Shown: piece by piece, positions 26,023 to 33,576 of the stretch
How positions within the stretch are numbered: position 1 is the first letter of the stretch
How the letters are laid out: each line of letters starts with the position of its first letter
From: Comamonadaceae bacterium
GTDB taxonomy: Bacteria > Pseudomonadota > Gammaproteobacteria > Burkholderiales > Burkholderiaceae_C
NCBI GenBank assembly: GCA_027486255.1
Contig: JAIXPL010000012.1
Span: forward strand, 1-33,576
Direction of reading: 5' to 3'
DNA: 33,576 bases
The notes under the pieces: model-generated
What the model saw: the letters and a program-made list of their open reading frames with translations, nothing else
Databases searched by the model: none
What the model was told of the DNA's origin: nothing
Program-made: the position numbers and the translations under genes

Positions 26023-26619
26023 TTACTGGCCTGCCAGCAGCGGCTTCAAGTCGCCGGCCAAGGCGGCCGCACCGAGCTCGTGCCGGGCAAACAGACGCAC
26101 GCGGCCCTGGGGGTCGTACACATAGCGACCCGATCCGTGCTCCAGCGTGTAGCTGGTCGGCGTCTGGCCCTCGACCTTGCGGTAGAAGATCTTGAAGTCC
26201 TTGGCCAGCTGCGGCAACTGCTCCAGCGTGGGTCGCAGAGCCAGGAAGCTGGGATCGAAATTGACCATATAGGCCTTGAGCACCTCGGGCGTGTCGCGCT
26301 CAGGGTCGAGCGTGATGAACAGGCCCTGCAGGCGCGCACCGTCGGCACCCAGGCTGCGCTTGACCTCGGCCAGTTCAGCCATGGCGCTAGGGCAGACGTC
26401 GGGGCACTGTGTGAAGCCGAAAAACACCACCACGGCCTGACCCTTGAAATCGGCCATGCGGCGCAGCTGGCCATGTTGGTCGGGCAGTGCGAAATCACGG
26501 GCGTAGTCCGCACCGGTGATGTCGATGCTCTTGAACTGCGGCTTGCCCGGTGAACAGGCGGCCAGACCCAGGACGGCGGCTGCCAGCCACCAGCGGCGTG
26601 AGGGCAAGAAAGTCTTCAT
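26023..26619 (-). CDS. SCO1/SenC family copper-delivery lipoprotein
   Basis: A 198-residue lipoprotein of the Sco family that supplies or reduces the CuA site of cytochrome oxidase. The lipobox is GLAAC with Cys22. The thioredoxin fold carries the copper ligands Cys72 and Cys76 ([14 protein letters not shown]) and the third ligand His161 ([12 protein letters not shown]). [17 protein letters not shown] is a conserved family block. ATG 26619 overlaps the cyoE stop as ATGA; the long open frame upstream is only the mirror of cyoE. It is the last gene of the oxidase cluster. Cofactor chemistry is inferred from the family. Confidence 0.94.
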   Translation of the reverse strand: MKTFLPSRRWWLAAAVLGLAACSPGKPQFKSIDITGADYARDFALPDQHGQLRRMADFKGQAVVVFFGFTQCPDVCPSAMAELAEVKRSLGADGARLQGLFITLDPERDTPEVLKAYMVNFDPSFLALRPTLEQLPQLAKDFKIFYRKVEGQTPTSYTLEHGSGRYVYDPQGRVRLFARHELGAAALAGDLKPLLAGQ

Positions 26620-27527
26620 CGGATGTAGTGGTCCAGCAAGAAGGCGGCGAACAGCACCGAGAGGTGGATCAGCGAGAAGCGAAAGGTCTTGCGGGCCAGC
26701 TCGTCGGAGTACTCGCGCCAGAGCTTGAAGCCATACCAGGTGAACATGACGCTGAGCACCACGGCCACCACCAGGTAGAGCCAGCCACTCATCTGGAACA
26801 CAAAGGGCATGAGGCAGGCTGCAAACAGCACCAGGGTGTAGAGCAGGATCTGCAGACGCGTGAACTCGTTGCCGTGCGTCACGGGCAGCATGGGCAGACC
26901 CGACTTGCGGTAGTCCTCCACACGGTAGAGCGCGAGCGCCCAGAAGTGCGGCGGCGTCCACAGGAAGATGATGAGGAAGAGGATGAGCGCTTCGGGGCCC
27001 ACATCGCCCGTCATGGCGGCCCAGCCCAGCACGGGCGGCATGGCGCCGGAGGCGCCGCCGATGACGATGTTCTGCGGCGTCATGGGCTTGAGCACCACGG
27101 TGTAGACCACGGCATAGCCGACGAAGGTGGCAAAGGTCAGCCACATGGTCAGCGGGTTGACCCAGACGTAGAGGATGAAGGAGCCCATGCCGCACAGCAG
27201 CGCCGAAAAGGCCAGAGTCTGGGTATTGCTCAGTTCGCCCTTGGCCGTGGGCCGCCAGGCCGTGCGGCGCATGCGCGCATCGATGTGCTGCTCCACGATG
27301 CAGTTGAAAGCAGCAGCCGCACCGGCCACCAGCCAAATGCCTGCGCAGGCCAGTGCCGCCAGGCGAAGGTCAGCCAGGCTGGGCGCCCCGGGCACGGCCA
27401 GCACCATGCCGATGAGGGCGCAGAAGACGATGAGCTGCACCACGCGCGGTTTGGTCAGCGCGTAGAACTGAGACCAGCGCGAGCTCAGGGGCGCGGCCGC
27501 CAGGGTGGCAGATTTGGGCGTGGTCAT
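26616..27527 (-). CDS. cyoE: Protoheme IX farnesyltransferase (heme o synthase)
   Basis: A 303-residue polytopic UbiA-family prenyltransferase (also called ctaB or COX10) that adds a farnesyl group to heme b. About eight to nine membrane segments are visible. The prenyl-diphosphate motifs are [16 protein letters not shown], in which the first acidic position of N-x3-D is Glu, and the [19 protein letters not shown] loop. [11 protein letters not shown] is strongly conserved in the family. It overlaps ctaA by four bases (ATGA) and sco1 likewise, so heme O and heme A synthases and Sco are translationally coupled. Confidence 0.96.
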   Translation of the reverse strand: MTTPKSATLAAAPLSSRWSQFYALTKPRVVQLIVFCALIGMVLAVPGAPSLADLRLAALACAGIWLVAGAAAAFNCIVEQHIDARMRRTAWRPTAKGELSNTQTLAFSALLCGMGSFILYVWVNPLTMWLTFATFVGYAVVYTVVLKPMTPQNIVIGGASGAMPPVLGWAAMTGDVGPEALILFLIIFLWTPPHFWALALYRVEDYRKSGLPMLPVTHGNEFTRLQILLYTLVLFAACLMPFVFQMSGWLYLVVAVVLSVMFTWYGFKLWREYSDELARKTFRFSLIHLSVLFAAFLLDHYIR

Positions 27528-28699
27528 GCGGACAGTCGGGAAGCGTTCAAAGAGTTGGGGGCGCGTGCCGGCACAGCCGACCGGGTGGAGGCGATCGCCC
27601 CCGTGAGCAGGATCACCAGACCAGCAGCACCTGCGGTGTGGGCGACGGCGGCCACCAGCGGCCAGCCCAGCACCACATTGCTCAGGCCGCTGGCGAACTG
27701 CCAGGCCAACAGGGCCAAGAGCCAGAGGCAAAGGGCGCGCGTGGACGGACCACGCAGCAGCCAGGCCAGGAGCAGCAGGGCCGCCATGACGGCATAGGCC
27801 GCCAGGCGGTGCACGTAGTGAATGGCCGTGAGCGCCTGGAAGCTGATGTTCTCGCCGCCCCGACCCTGGCCCAGTTCGCGCCAGAGCGTGAAGGCGGGCT
27901 GAAAGTCCATGGCGGGCCAGAAGGAGCCCTGGCACGCCGGGAAATCGGTGCAGGCCAGCACCGCGTAGTTGGTACTGACCCAGCCGCCCAGGGCGATCTG
28001 CATCCACAGCAGCGCAAACGACGCCAGCAGGAAGCCGCGCACCGCAGGGGAGAGTTGCACAGGGGCGAGTTCACCGCCGGCCAGCGCATAGCGGGTGGAC
28101 TGCACACGCAGCAAGGCCAAGAGGCCCATGCCGCCCAGCAGATGCAAGGTGACGATGAGCGGGAACAGCTTCATGGTGACGGTGAGCGCCCCGAAGGCTC
28201 CTTGCAGGCAGACCCACACCAGCGTGAAGCTGGGCCACCAGGGCGAGACGGCGGGGCGCCCTCCCTCGGGGCTGCGCTGCGCCTGCCGCCAGGCGGTCCA
28301 GCTGGCCACGGCCAAAGTGAGGATGAGCACGCCCACGCCGGTGGCAAGGTAGCGGTGGATCATCTCGATCCAGGCCTTGGTGTGCGTGACCGGCCCGGTG
28401 GGCATGGCTTCCTGGGCCTGGCTGATGGCCTGGCGTGCGCCCACCGGACTGGCACTGCCGTAGCAACCAGGCCAGTCGGGGCAACCGAGGCCCGAGTCGG
28501 TCAGGCGCGTGAAGGCGCCGAAGAGCACGAGGTCGAAGGTGAGGAACAGGGTGAGCAAGGTCAAGAGGCGCAGGCGCTGGGCGGGCGCGGCGTCGCGGCG
28601 GCGCAACCAGACCCAGGCCAGCGGGCCCAGGGCCAGCAGCACACCCATGAGCATCATGCGGCCGGTGGGGCCAAAGTCGTAGAGCGCTTGTTCAGGCAT
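27524..28699 (-). CDS. ctaA: Heme A synthase (COX15/CtaA)
   Basis: A 391-residue membrane protein with about eight transmembrane segments that converts heme O to heme A. Conserved features include [18 protein letters not shown] with a Cys pair, [14 protein letters not shown] with His heme ligands, TLHLLGGMG, a second Cys pair CTDFPACQG, and [11 protein letters not shown] near the second heme site. The length is in the normal range. It follows the Sco-like gene after 26 bases and overlaps cyoE. Confidence 0.95.
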   Translation of the reverse strand: MPEQALYDFGPTGRMMLMGVLLALGPLAWVWLRRRDAAPAQRLRLLTLLTLFLTFDLVLFGAFTRLTDSGLGCPDWPGCYGSASPVGARQAISQAQEAMPTGPVTHTKAWIEMIHRYLATGVGVLILTLAVASWTAWRQAQRSPEGGRPAVSPWWPSFTLVWVCLQGAFGALTVTMKLFPLIVTLHLLGGMGLLALLRVQSTRYALAGGELAPVQLSPAVRGFLLASFALLWMQIALGGWVSTNYAVLACTDFPACQGSFWPAMDFQPAFTLWRELGQGRGGENISFQALTAIHYVHRLAAYAVMAALLLLAWLLRGPSTRALCLWLLALLAWQFASGLSNVVLGWPLVAAVAHTAGAAGLVILLTGAIASTRSAVPARAPNSLNASRLSA

Positions 28700-28725
28700 G
28701 ACGAAGGTCTAAAGGGCTCAGCAGC

Positions 28726-29418
28726 TCAGGGGCGACCGGGCTGGTCCCAGCTGTTGGAGGCACGCAGCAGGCGATCCAGGTCTTTCTTGGCCTTGGCTGC
28801 GGTGGCCAGGTCCAGCCCGGGTGGAAAGCGCATCATCAGGTTGCCCAGGGGATCGACCACAAAGAGCTGCGCTTGCGGCGCTTGGCCGGCAGTTGGCACC
28901 AACCAGGCAGCCAGTTGTTCGGCCGGCACTCGCAGAACGATCGCACCGTCCAGGGCCGGCTGCAATGCGTCCACCACAGGCGCGTCATCGCTGATCAGCC
29001 ACACGCGGTCCAGCCGGTCCTTTTCCCGGCCCAGGGACTCACGCAGCTGGCGCTGGAAGTACAGATTCTGCTGACAAGCGGCAGCACAGTCCCCACCGCC
29101 GACCGACACCAGCAACCACTGGTCCTTGAGGCTGCGCAGTGCCACGGGCTTGCCGTCCAGTGCGCGGGCCTGCAGGTCGGGCAGTGGGCGCTGCGGATTG
29201 ATCAGCTCGCCGAAATTGCGCCGGCCCTCGGGACGGATGACGTAATAGGTCAGGTAAGAAGCGATCACCGGCGAGGCGCATACCAGCAAGATGAACAGCA
29301 TCTTCCAGCGCCCCATGCGCGTGGGCGGCTGTGCTGCCTGCTCGGGGGCGGGCAGGTCGTGGACGGTCAGGCCCAGCGGCTGGTCCGAAGAAGAGGGCGA
29401 GGCAGGGACTTGGGACAT
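28726..29418 (-). CDS. Sco-like membrane-anchored thioredoxin-fold protein without the His ligand
   Basis: A 230-residue protein in the oxidase assembly cluster. A Ser/Pro-rich cytoplasmic N-terminus (about 35 residues) is followed by one membrane helix (KMLFILLVCASPVIASYLTYYV, about 39-60) and a periplasmic thioredoxin-like domain. This domain has a Cys-x3-Cys (GGGDCAAACQQN), as in Sco proteins, but contains no His at the copper-ligand position; the matching stretch reads LFVVDPLGNLMMRF. It may be a thiol-disulfide helper rather than a copper carrier. ATG 29418 is used; GTG 29424 overlaps the SURF1 stop (GTGA) and is also possible. It lies between SURF1 and ctaA. Confidence 0.85.
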   Translation of the reverse strand: MSQVPASPSSSDQPLGLTVHDLPAPEQAAQPPTRMGRWKMLFILLVCASPVIASYLTYYVIRPEGRRNFGELINPQRPLPDLQARALDGKPVALRSLKDQWLLVSVGGGDCAAACQQNLYFQRQLRESLGREKDRLDRVWLISDDAPVVDALQPALDGAIVLRVPAEQLAAWLVPTAGQAPQAQLFVVDPLGNLMMRFPPGLDLATAAKAKKDLDRLLRASNSWDQPGRP

Positions 29419-29420
29419 GT

Positions 29421-30203
29421 TCACTCAGCGGCCGGAGGCCGGACTTGCTTTCTTCTCTTGAGGGCCGGTGACAGCGCCTGGAACCAGACGTACAGACCGA
29501 CCAGCAAGGCGCACAGGCCAAACCACTGGAAGGCATAGCCATGGTGCTTGTCGACCCCACTGTCGGGCGCATCCCACTGGCGCTGCAGACCTTCGCTCGC
29601 CGGCCCGGTCTGGACCGCCAGCGCATCCAACAGGTCCAGACCGGTCGCGATGCGATACGACGCGATATCGAGATTTTGCCGGATTGGGCCGCCCTCCTCG
29701 CCCTTGAACTCGTATAGCTTGCCCGGCGACAGGGCCAAGCGCCCGGCCACCTCGACCAGGCCCTGCGGTGTCTGCACCGGGGCCAGCCGCGCGCGGTCGG
29801 CGAAATCGCGGGGAATCCAGCCGCGCTGCACCAGCAAGACCTTCGCAGTGCCTTCCAGCTCAAGCGGCGTGTAGACCCAGAAGCCGGGCCGCTTCTGCAT
29901 GGGACGGTTGTCCAGGTAGACCGTGTGCTCGGCCAGCCAGCGCCCTCGCAAGCTGACGCGGCGATGCACATCCGCAGCGAGCACATCACTCTTGAGCAAG
30001 GCGCGGTTATCCAGGGGCGGCTGCTGGGCCCGCGCGGCCATGGATTCGGCCAAGCCCTGCTTGTACTCGGCACGGTTCATCTGCCAGCGGCCCAGCGAGG
30101 CAGTCAGCGCGATCATGCTCCAGGCAGCCACGGTGAGCACCCAAAAGCGCGCGCTGCGCCAGCGGGCTGGCGCTGTTGAAGATGAAGGTGTCGGCGCAGT
30201 CAT
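29421..30203 (-). CDS. SURF1 family cytochrome oxidase assembly protein
   Basis: A 260-residue SURF1 homologue, which helps insert heme A into subunit I. Two membrane helices flank a periplasmic domain: one at about 19-37 followed by LGRWQMNRAEYK, the other near 225-245 in HHGYAFQWFGLCALLVGLYVWF (shown as its core). The intervening domain includes LRGRWLAEHTVYLDNRP and VLLVQRGWIPRDF, typical of the family. The ATG at 30203 has no Shine-Dalgarno; AATTAT lies 6 bases upstream within a symmetric element shared with the divergent DUF2909 gene. Confidence 0.94.
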   Translation of the reverse strand: MTAPTPSSSTAPARWRSARFWVLTVAAWSMIALTASLGRWQMNRAEYKQGLAESMAARAQQPPLDNRALLKSDVLAADVHRRVSLRGRWLAEHTVYLDNRPMQKRPGFWVYTPLELEGTAKVLLVQRGWIPRDFADRARLAPVQTPQGLVEVAGRLALSPGKLYEFKGEEGGPIRQNLDIASYRIATGLDLLDALAVQTGPASEGLQRQWDAPDSGVDKHHGYAFQWFGLCALLVGLYVWFQALSPALKRRKQVRPPAAE

Positions 30204-30220
30204 GGGTTGATAATTCGGCT
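30204..30220. promoter_or_regulatory. Symmetric bidirectional promoter core, SURF1 / DUF2909
   Basis: The whole gap between the divergent starts is 17 bases. GATAAT (30209-30214, plus) ends 6 bases before the plus-strand ATG. AATTAT (30215-30210, minus) ends 6 bases before the minus-strand ATG. The two -10 elements overlap, and the two predicted starts fall on the A of each ATG, 18 bases apart, which is the geometry of single bidirectional promoters. No Shine-Dalgarno exists on either side. Confidence 0.5.
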
Positions 30221-30439
30221 ATGTCTTATTTGATCGCAGCGGCTTTCATCGCCATTCTCGGGGCCCTGGCCAGCGCCCTTTACTTCATGATGAAGGATGG
30301 CACCAAGGGCAAGGCCAAGACCAGCCACATGGCTCGTGCGCTGGCCTTCCGGGTGGGCTTTTCCATCCTGCTGTTTATCTGCGTCCTGGTGGCCTACAAG
30401 CTGGGCTACATCCTGCCCAAAGGCCTGCCTGCAGGCTAA
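30221..30439 (+). CDS. Twin transmembrane protein (DUF2909 family)
   Basis: A 72-residue protein with two membrane helices: residues 3-22 (LIAAAFIAILGALASALYF region) and about 50-68 (GFSILLFICVLVAYKLGYIL region). They are joined by a Lys-rich loop (KDGTKGKAKTSHMARALAFR) that should be cytoplasmic. It matches the pattern of DUF2909 proteins found beside oxidase genes in beta- and gammaproteobacteria; function is unknown. It is the only plus-strand gene within the minus-strand oxidase cluster. A bidirectional terminator at 30476-30500 separates it from convergent ctaE. ATG 30221 was preferred to an in-frame codon at 30176, which lies inside SURF1. Confidence 0.85.
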   Translation: MSYLIAAAFIAILGALASALYFMMKDGTKGKAKTSHMARALAFRVGFSILLFICVLVAYKLGYILPKGLPAG

Positions 30440-30475
30440 CCCCCGTCTCACGCACTTTGCTTGAACACATGAACA

Positions 30476-30500
30476 AAAAAGGCCGCGTTGCGGCCTTTTT
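30476..30500. terminator. Bidirectional intrinsic terminator, DUF2909 / ctaE
   Basis: AAAAAGGCCGC (30476-30486) and GCGGCCTTTTT (30490-30500) form an 11-base perfect stem with a GTT loop. The A-run and T-run give a U-tract on either strand, so it serves both the plus-strand DUF2909 gene and the minus-strand ctaE. TTTGCTTGAAC occurs on both sides as a direct repeat (30456-30466 and 30498-30508). Confidence 0.9.
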
Positions 30501-30535
30501 GCTTGAACGCGCGCAGGGCCAGGGCCCTGACCGAC

Positions 30536-31417
30536 TTACAGCCAGTACACCAGGATGTACAAGCCCAGCCAGACCACGTCGACGAAGTGCCAGTACCAGG
30601 CGGCGCCCTCAAAGCCGAAGTGACGTTCCGCAGTGAAATGGCCTTTTTGCAGGCGCAGGGTGATGAACAGCAGCATCAACATGCCCACGAAGACGTGGAA
30701 ACCGTGGAACCCGGTCAGCATGTAGAAAGTGGAGCCGTAGATGCCGGAGTTGAGCTTGAGGTTCAGGTCGTTGTAGAGGTGGAAGTACTCATAGCCCTGT
30801 ACACCCAGGAACACCACGCCCAAAAGCACCGTGGCCCACATGTACTGGATGGTCTTGGCGCGGTGGCCCTCGCGCAGGGCATGGTGGGCGATGGTGAGGG
30901 TGACACCCGAGGTCAGCAGCAGGGCCGTGTTGATGGTGGGTAGCCAGAAGGGGCCGACGGTGGCGAAAGGCTCCACGATGCCAGCAGGCGAGGCGGTCAT
31001 GCCGGCCTCAACGGTGGGCCAGATGGCGCGGAAATCAGGCCAGAGCAGGGAATTCTCCAGGCTGCCCAGAGCCGGCACAGAGTGAGACCGGGCCCACCAC
31101 AAGGCGGTGAAAAAGGCACCAAAGAACATCACTTCGGAGAAGATGAACCAGCTCATGCTCCAGCGGTAGGACATATCGATGCGGTCGCTGTAGAGGCCAC
31201 CTTCGCTCTCGGACACCGCTTCCTTGAACCACTGGTACAGAACGGTGAGCCACCACAGCAGGCCAAACGCCAGCGAGTAAGCACCCCAGCCGGCGCCATT
31301 GATCCACTGCCCTGCGCCCAGGATCACGAAGAAAAGGCCAACCGCCGCCATGAAGGGATGGCGCGATTCGCTGGGCACGTAGTAGTAGGGTGTGGACCCC
31401 TGTGTGACTGACGACAT
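30536..31417 (-). CDS. ctaE: Cytochrome c oxidase subunit III
   Basis: A 293-residue subunit III (CoxC / CtaE) of the aa3-type oxidase, with seven membrane helices. Family segments include SMSWFIFSEVMFFGAFFTALWWAR (about residues 93-116), TSGVTLTIAHHAL, YGSTFYMLTGFHGFHVFVG and the C-terminal AWYWHFVDVVWLGLYILVYW (read as the last helix). ATG 31417 has a good ribosome binding site (AGAGGA, on the minus strand about 7 bases upstream). It is downstream of DUF2970 and ends at the bidirectional terminator. Confidence 0.97.
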   Translation of the reverse strand: MSSVTQGSTPYYYVPSESRHPFMAAVGLFFVILGAGQWINGAGWGAYSLAFGLLWWLTVLYQWFKEAVSESEGGLYSDRIDMSYRWSMSWFIFSEVMFFGAFFTALWWARSHSVPALGSLENSLLWPDFRAIWPTVEAGMTASPAGIVEPFATVGPFWLPTINTALLLTSGVTLTIAHHALREGHRAKTIQYMWATVLLGVVFLGVQGYEYFHLYNDLNLKLNSGIYGSTFYMLTGFHGFHVFVGMLMLLFITLRLQKGHFTAERHFGFEGAAWYWHFVDVVWLGLYILVYWL

Positions 31418-31491
31418 ACTTTTTCCTCTGGTTCTCAAATCTCTGCGAAAAATTTCGTGCCGCGCACCCCGTGGCGCACAGCTCCTCCGGC

Positions 31492-31704
31492 TTAAGTGGT
31501 GACGATCCAGTTCACCAGGATGATCAGGCCGCCCACGAAAACAAAAACCCCCACCAAACCCACCAGCACCAGGTGCAAGGGATTGATGCTTCTGATGTCC
31601 TGCTCATAGCCTTGACGCCCACGCAGGCCCACGAAAGACCAAGCCACTGCCTTGGTGGTGCGCCACACTGAAGGCTTGGGAGCACGGTCCAGCATCACGC
31701 TCAT
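31492..31704 (-). CDS. DUF2970 family small membrane protein
   Basis: A 70-residue protein with a soluble N-terminal half (SVWRTTKAVAWSFVGLRGRQGYEQD) and one membrane helix near the C-terminus (LHLVLVGLVGVFVFVGGLIIL region, residues about 43-64). It fits DUF2970, proteins of unknown function found between ctaG and ctaE in betaproteobacteria. Its ATG overlaps the ctaG stop (ATGA), so it is translationally coupled to that copper chaperone. A role in oxidase assembly is inferred from position only. Confidence 0.9.
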   Translation of the reverse strand: MSVMLDRAPKPSVWRTTKAVAWSFVGLRGRQGYEQDIRSINPLHLVLVGLVGVFVFVGGLIILVNWIVTT

Positions 31705-32327
31705 GTACCCGCTCCGGCGGCCTGGGGCGGCTGTAGCAGCACAACTGGCGCGGACATGGTGACCGTACCCGCCGGTGCGGACGGCACTTTGCCCCCCACC
31801 TCAAAGAAGGTGTAGGACAACGTGATGGTGGTCACGTCCTTGGGCAGCTTGGAGTCGATCACGAAGGCCACTGGCCACTGCTTTTTCTCGCCCGGCGCCA
31901 GGGTGTACTGGTTGAAGCAGAAGCACTCGAGCTTGTTGAAGTGAGAGGCCGACTGCCTGGGGGCATAACTGGGGATGGCCTGCGCCGCCATGGTGCGGTC
32001 TTGCACGTTCTGGAACTCGTACATGACCGTGGTGAGTTCACCCGGATGCACCTGCACAGAACGCTGGGCTGGCTTGAACTGCCAGGGTCCGCGGACGTTG
32101 GCGTCGAACTCCACAGTGATCACCCGGCTTCGGTCAACCTGGGTGTTGGCGGCCTGGACCGAACTGGCACCGGGAATGAGCTTGTCCCCCAGAGCCAGCA
32201 CATTGATGCCGGTCATCTCGCAGATGGCCAAGTACAGGGGCACCAAGGCATAGCCGAAAGCAAACATGCCCAGCACGATCACGCTGAGCTTGCCCATCAT
32301 CCGAAAGTTTTCCCGCTTCAGACCCAT
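31701..32327 (-). CDS. ctaG: Cytochrome c oxidase assembly protein CtaG (Cox11)
   Basis: A 208-residue copper chaperone delivering CuB to subunit I. A single N-terminal membrane helix (residues 13-34) is followed by an immunoglobulin-like periplasmic domain. The copper-binding motif is ECFCFNQ with Cys135 and Cys137; Cys36 after the helix is also conserved in the family. The conserved TYxFQNVxxxxM-like block is present as MYEFQNVQDRTM. ATG 32327 was chosen because upstream codons belong to the spacer. It lies between the 36-residue assembly peptide and DUF2970. Confidence 0.95.
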   Translation of the reverse strand: MGLKRENFRMMGKLSVIVLGMFAFGYALVPLYLAICEMTGINVLALGDKLIPGASSVQAANTQVDRSRVITVEFDANVRGPWQFKPAQRSVQVHPGELTTVMYEFQNVQDRTMAAQAIPSYAPRQSASHFNKLECFCFNQYTLAPGEKKQWPVAFVIDSKLPKDVTTITLSYTFFEVGGKVPSAPAGTVTMSAPVVLLQPPQAAGAGT

Positions 32328-32355
32328 GTCAGGCTTTCTCGAAGGACGGGGCCAC

Positions 32356-32466
32356 TCAGCTGCCGAGCAGGACCAAGCGGACCATGAAGCCGACAAAGAA
32401 GATGAGCGCCACCGACCCCAGGATCCAGCCCAGGCGTCGGTTGCTCTTTTCTTGTTCAGGTGTCAT
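32356..32466 (-). CDS. Cytochrome oxidase small assembly protein (36 residues)
   Basis: A very small gene in the gap between ctaD and ctaG. It encodes 36 residues: a charged start MTPEQEKSNRRLGW, one membrane helix ILGSVALIFFVGFMVRLVLL (about 15-34), and a short end GS. Tiny single-helix proteins of this type, starting with TPEQ and followed by NRR/KL, occur at this place in many betaproteobacterial oxidase operons and are annotated as oxidase small assembly proteins. ATG 32466 lies 23 bases after the ctaD stop, and the stop is 28 bases before ctaG. Function is inferred from position. Confidence 0.8.
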   Translation of the reverse strand: MTPEQEKSNRRLGWILGSVALIFFVGFMVRLVLLGS

Positions 32467-32489
32467 GGCCGTGGATACCTTGCGTCCAT

Positions 32490-33576
32490 TCAGCCGACCA
32501 CTTTGGTCGCGGTGGCGTCCAGCTTGGGCGGTGTTTCAAAGGTGTGGAAAGGTGCCGGAGAAGGCACTTCCCATTCCAGACCTTCGGCCGCTTCCCAGGG
32601 CTTGGCCGGAGCTTTTTCGCCGACGCCGCGCATGGTGGGGAGCACCACGAAGATGAAGAAGTACACCTGGGCCAGACCGAAGGCGAAGGCACCCACGGAG
32701 GCCAGGGCGTTGAAATCGGCGAACTGCATGGGGTAGTCGGCGTAGCGACGCGGCATGCCGGCCAGACCCAGGAAGTGCATGGGGAAGAAGGTGACGTTGA
32801 AGGAGATCAGCGTCCACCAGAAGTGGATCTTGCCGCGCGTCTCGTTGTACATCACACCGGTCCATTTGGGGACCCAGTAGTAGAAGCCCGCGAACATGGC
32901 AAACAGCGAGCCTGCCACCAGCACGTAGTGGAAGTGAGCCACCACGTAGTAGCCGTCCTGCAGCTGGATGTCGATCGGTGCCACCGACAGGATCAGACCG
33001 GTGAAGCCACCCATGGTGAACACGAACAGGAAGCCGACCGCGAAAAGCATGGGGGTTTCGAAGGTCATCGAACCCTTCCACATGGTGGCGATCCAGTTGA
33101 ACACCTTCACGCCGGTGGGCACGGAGATGAGCATGGTCGAGTACATGAAGAACAACTGGCCCGTCACCGGCATGCCGGTGGTGAACATGTGGTGCGCCCA
33201 CACGACGAAGCTCAGGATGGCGATGGAGCCCGTGGCATACACCATGGAGGCGTAGCCGAACAGGCGCTTGCGCGAGAAGGCCGGAATGATCTGGCTGACG
33301 ATGCCGAAGGCCGGCAAGATCATGATGTAAACCTCGGGGTGGCCGAAGAACCAGAAGATGTGCTGATACATCACCGGGTCACCGCCGCCGGCGGGGTTGA
33401 AGAAGCTGGTGCCGAAGTGGCGGTCGGTCAGCGTCATGGTGATGGCGCCGGCCAGCACGGGCATCACGGCGATCAGCAGGTAAGCGGTGATGAGCCAGGT
33501 CCACACGAACATGGGCATCTTCATCAGCGTCATGCCGGGCGCGCGCATGTTCAGAATGGTCACGATGATGTTGATC
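32490..33576 (-). CDS. ctaD: Cytochrome c oxidase subunit I, aa3 type (5' end cut by window)
   Basis: The C-terminal 361 residues or so of the catalytic subunit; the start is beyond the window. The CuB and proton-channel motif is [10 protein letters not shown], with the CuB His, the D-channel Glu and the cross-linked Tyr of an A1-type heme-copper oxidase. [12 protein letters not shown] gives the other CuB His pair. [10 protein letters not shown] provides the heme a3 and heme a ligands. The K-channel region is [18 protein letters not shown]. About seven membrane helices remain visible, followed by a soluble C-terminus. It leads the minus-strand oxidase operon in this window; subunit II would be expected beyond the edge. 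Confidence 0.97.
   Translation of the reverse strand, partial: INIIVTILNMRAPGMTLMKMPMFVWTWLITAYLLIAVMPVLAGAITMTLTDRHFGTSFFNPAGGGDPVMYQHIFWFFGHPEVYIMILPAFGIVSQIIPAFSRKRLFGYASMVYATGSIAILSFVVWAHHMFTTGMPVTGQLFFMYSTMLISVPTGVKVFNWIATMWKGSMTFETPMLFAVGFLFVFTMGGFTGLILSVAPIDIQLQDGYYVVAHFHYVLVAGSLFAMFAGFYYWVPKWTGVMYNETRGKIHFWWTLISFNVTFFPMHFLGLAGMPRRYADYPMQFADFNALASVGAFAFGLAQVYFFIFVVLPTMRGVGEKAPAKPWEAAEGLEWEVPSPAPFHTFETPPKLDATATKVVG

Noticed and set aside
26616-27527. Glu in place of the first Asp of the prenyltransferase motif in CyoE
   Set aside because: I believe this variant is usual in betaproteobacterial heme o synthases, so it is not evidence of loss of function.
26550-29074. Long plus-strand frames opposite cyoE, ctaA and sco genes (415 and 478 codons)
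   Set aside because: The minus strand has membrane proteins with diagnostic motifs; the plus-strand translations are His/Gln/Gly-rich and featureless.
30456-30508. TTTGCTTGAAC direct repeat flanking the ctaE/DUF2909 terminator
   Set aside because: Might be a target-site-like duplication, but 11 bases around a simple terminator with no other mobile-element sign is weak; noted only with the terminator.
31440-31491. Imperfect hairpin GCGCAC...GTGGCGC and CGAAA/TTTCG in the ctaE-DUF2970 gap
   Set aside because: Stems are short and bulged, with no U-tract in the transcribed direction, so no regulatory call was made.

Overview
The window is a GC-rich stretch of core chromosome from a betaproteobacterium, most likely Burkholderiales and probably Comamonadaceae. 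Evidence: gene order (mutM / TPR protein / lolB / ispE / tRNA-Gln / prs / rplY / pth; coaD / rsmD / M16 pair / ftsY / rpoH), a Bug-type (TctC) binding protein, and the betaproteobacterial aa3 oxidase assembly cluster with DUF2970, DUF2909 and a tiny oxidase assembly peptide. The assignment rests on family resemblance and synteny; no search was run. No insertion sequence, prophage, CRISPR array or toxin-antitoxin module is visible. No gene-free stretch exceeds 300 bases.

Region 1 (1-5447), accessory metabolism. Three tightly overlapping plus-strand genes encode an isochorismatase-fold hydrolase (cut by the window start), an Asp/Glu-racemase-fold protein lacking both catalytic cysteines, and a phytanoyl-CoA-dioxygenase-type enzyme. 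A convergent LysR regulator follows. It is divergent from gcdH (glutaryl-CoA dehydrogenase) and an overlapping class III CoA-transferase, the usual layout of a glutarate / lysine degradation unit. A perfect LysR-type box lies between regulator and gcdH.

Region 2 (5448-15204), stress and repair. A cluster of three REP-like hairpin repeats precedes hrcA (minus). hrcA is divergent from nadK, followed by recN-rapZ. mutY and mutM (8-oxoguanine repair) form a minus-strand pair. Divergent from these run a TPR exported protein, lolB and ispE.

Region 3 (15205-24919), information processing. tRNA-Gln(UUG), prs, rplY and pth run on plus. A ferredoxin, coaD, rsmD and two M16 peptidase subunits run on minus. 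ftsY, a small membrane protein and rpoH run on plus. A perfect CIRCE operator sits directly upstream of rpoH, so the HrcA repressor encoded 18 kb away probably controls the heat-shock sigma factor.

Region 4 (24920-33576). A Bug solute-binding protein whose stop codon lies inside a fourth REP-like repeat is followed by a long minus-strand cytochrome c oxidase cluster. In transcription order it is ctaD (cut by the window end), a 36-residue assembly peptide, ctaG, DUF2970, ctaE, SURF1, a Sco-like protein, ctaA, cyoE and sco1. A single plus-strand gene (DUF2909) is embedded in it, sharing a 17-bp symmetric promoter region with SURF1.

No clearly new multi-gene system was found. The most useful leads are the HrcA-RpoH link, several probable leaderless promoters with a -10 hexamer 6 nt from the start codon, the REP-like family, and the cysteine-less racemase homologue in an uncharacterised operon.
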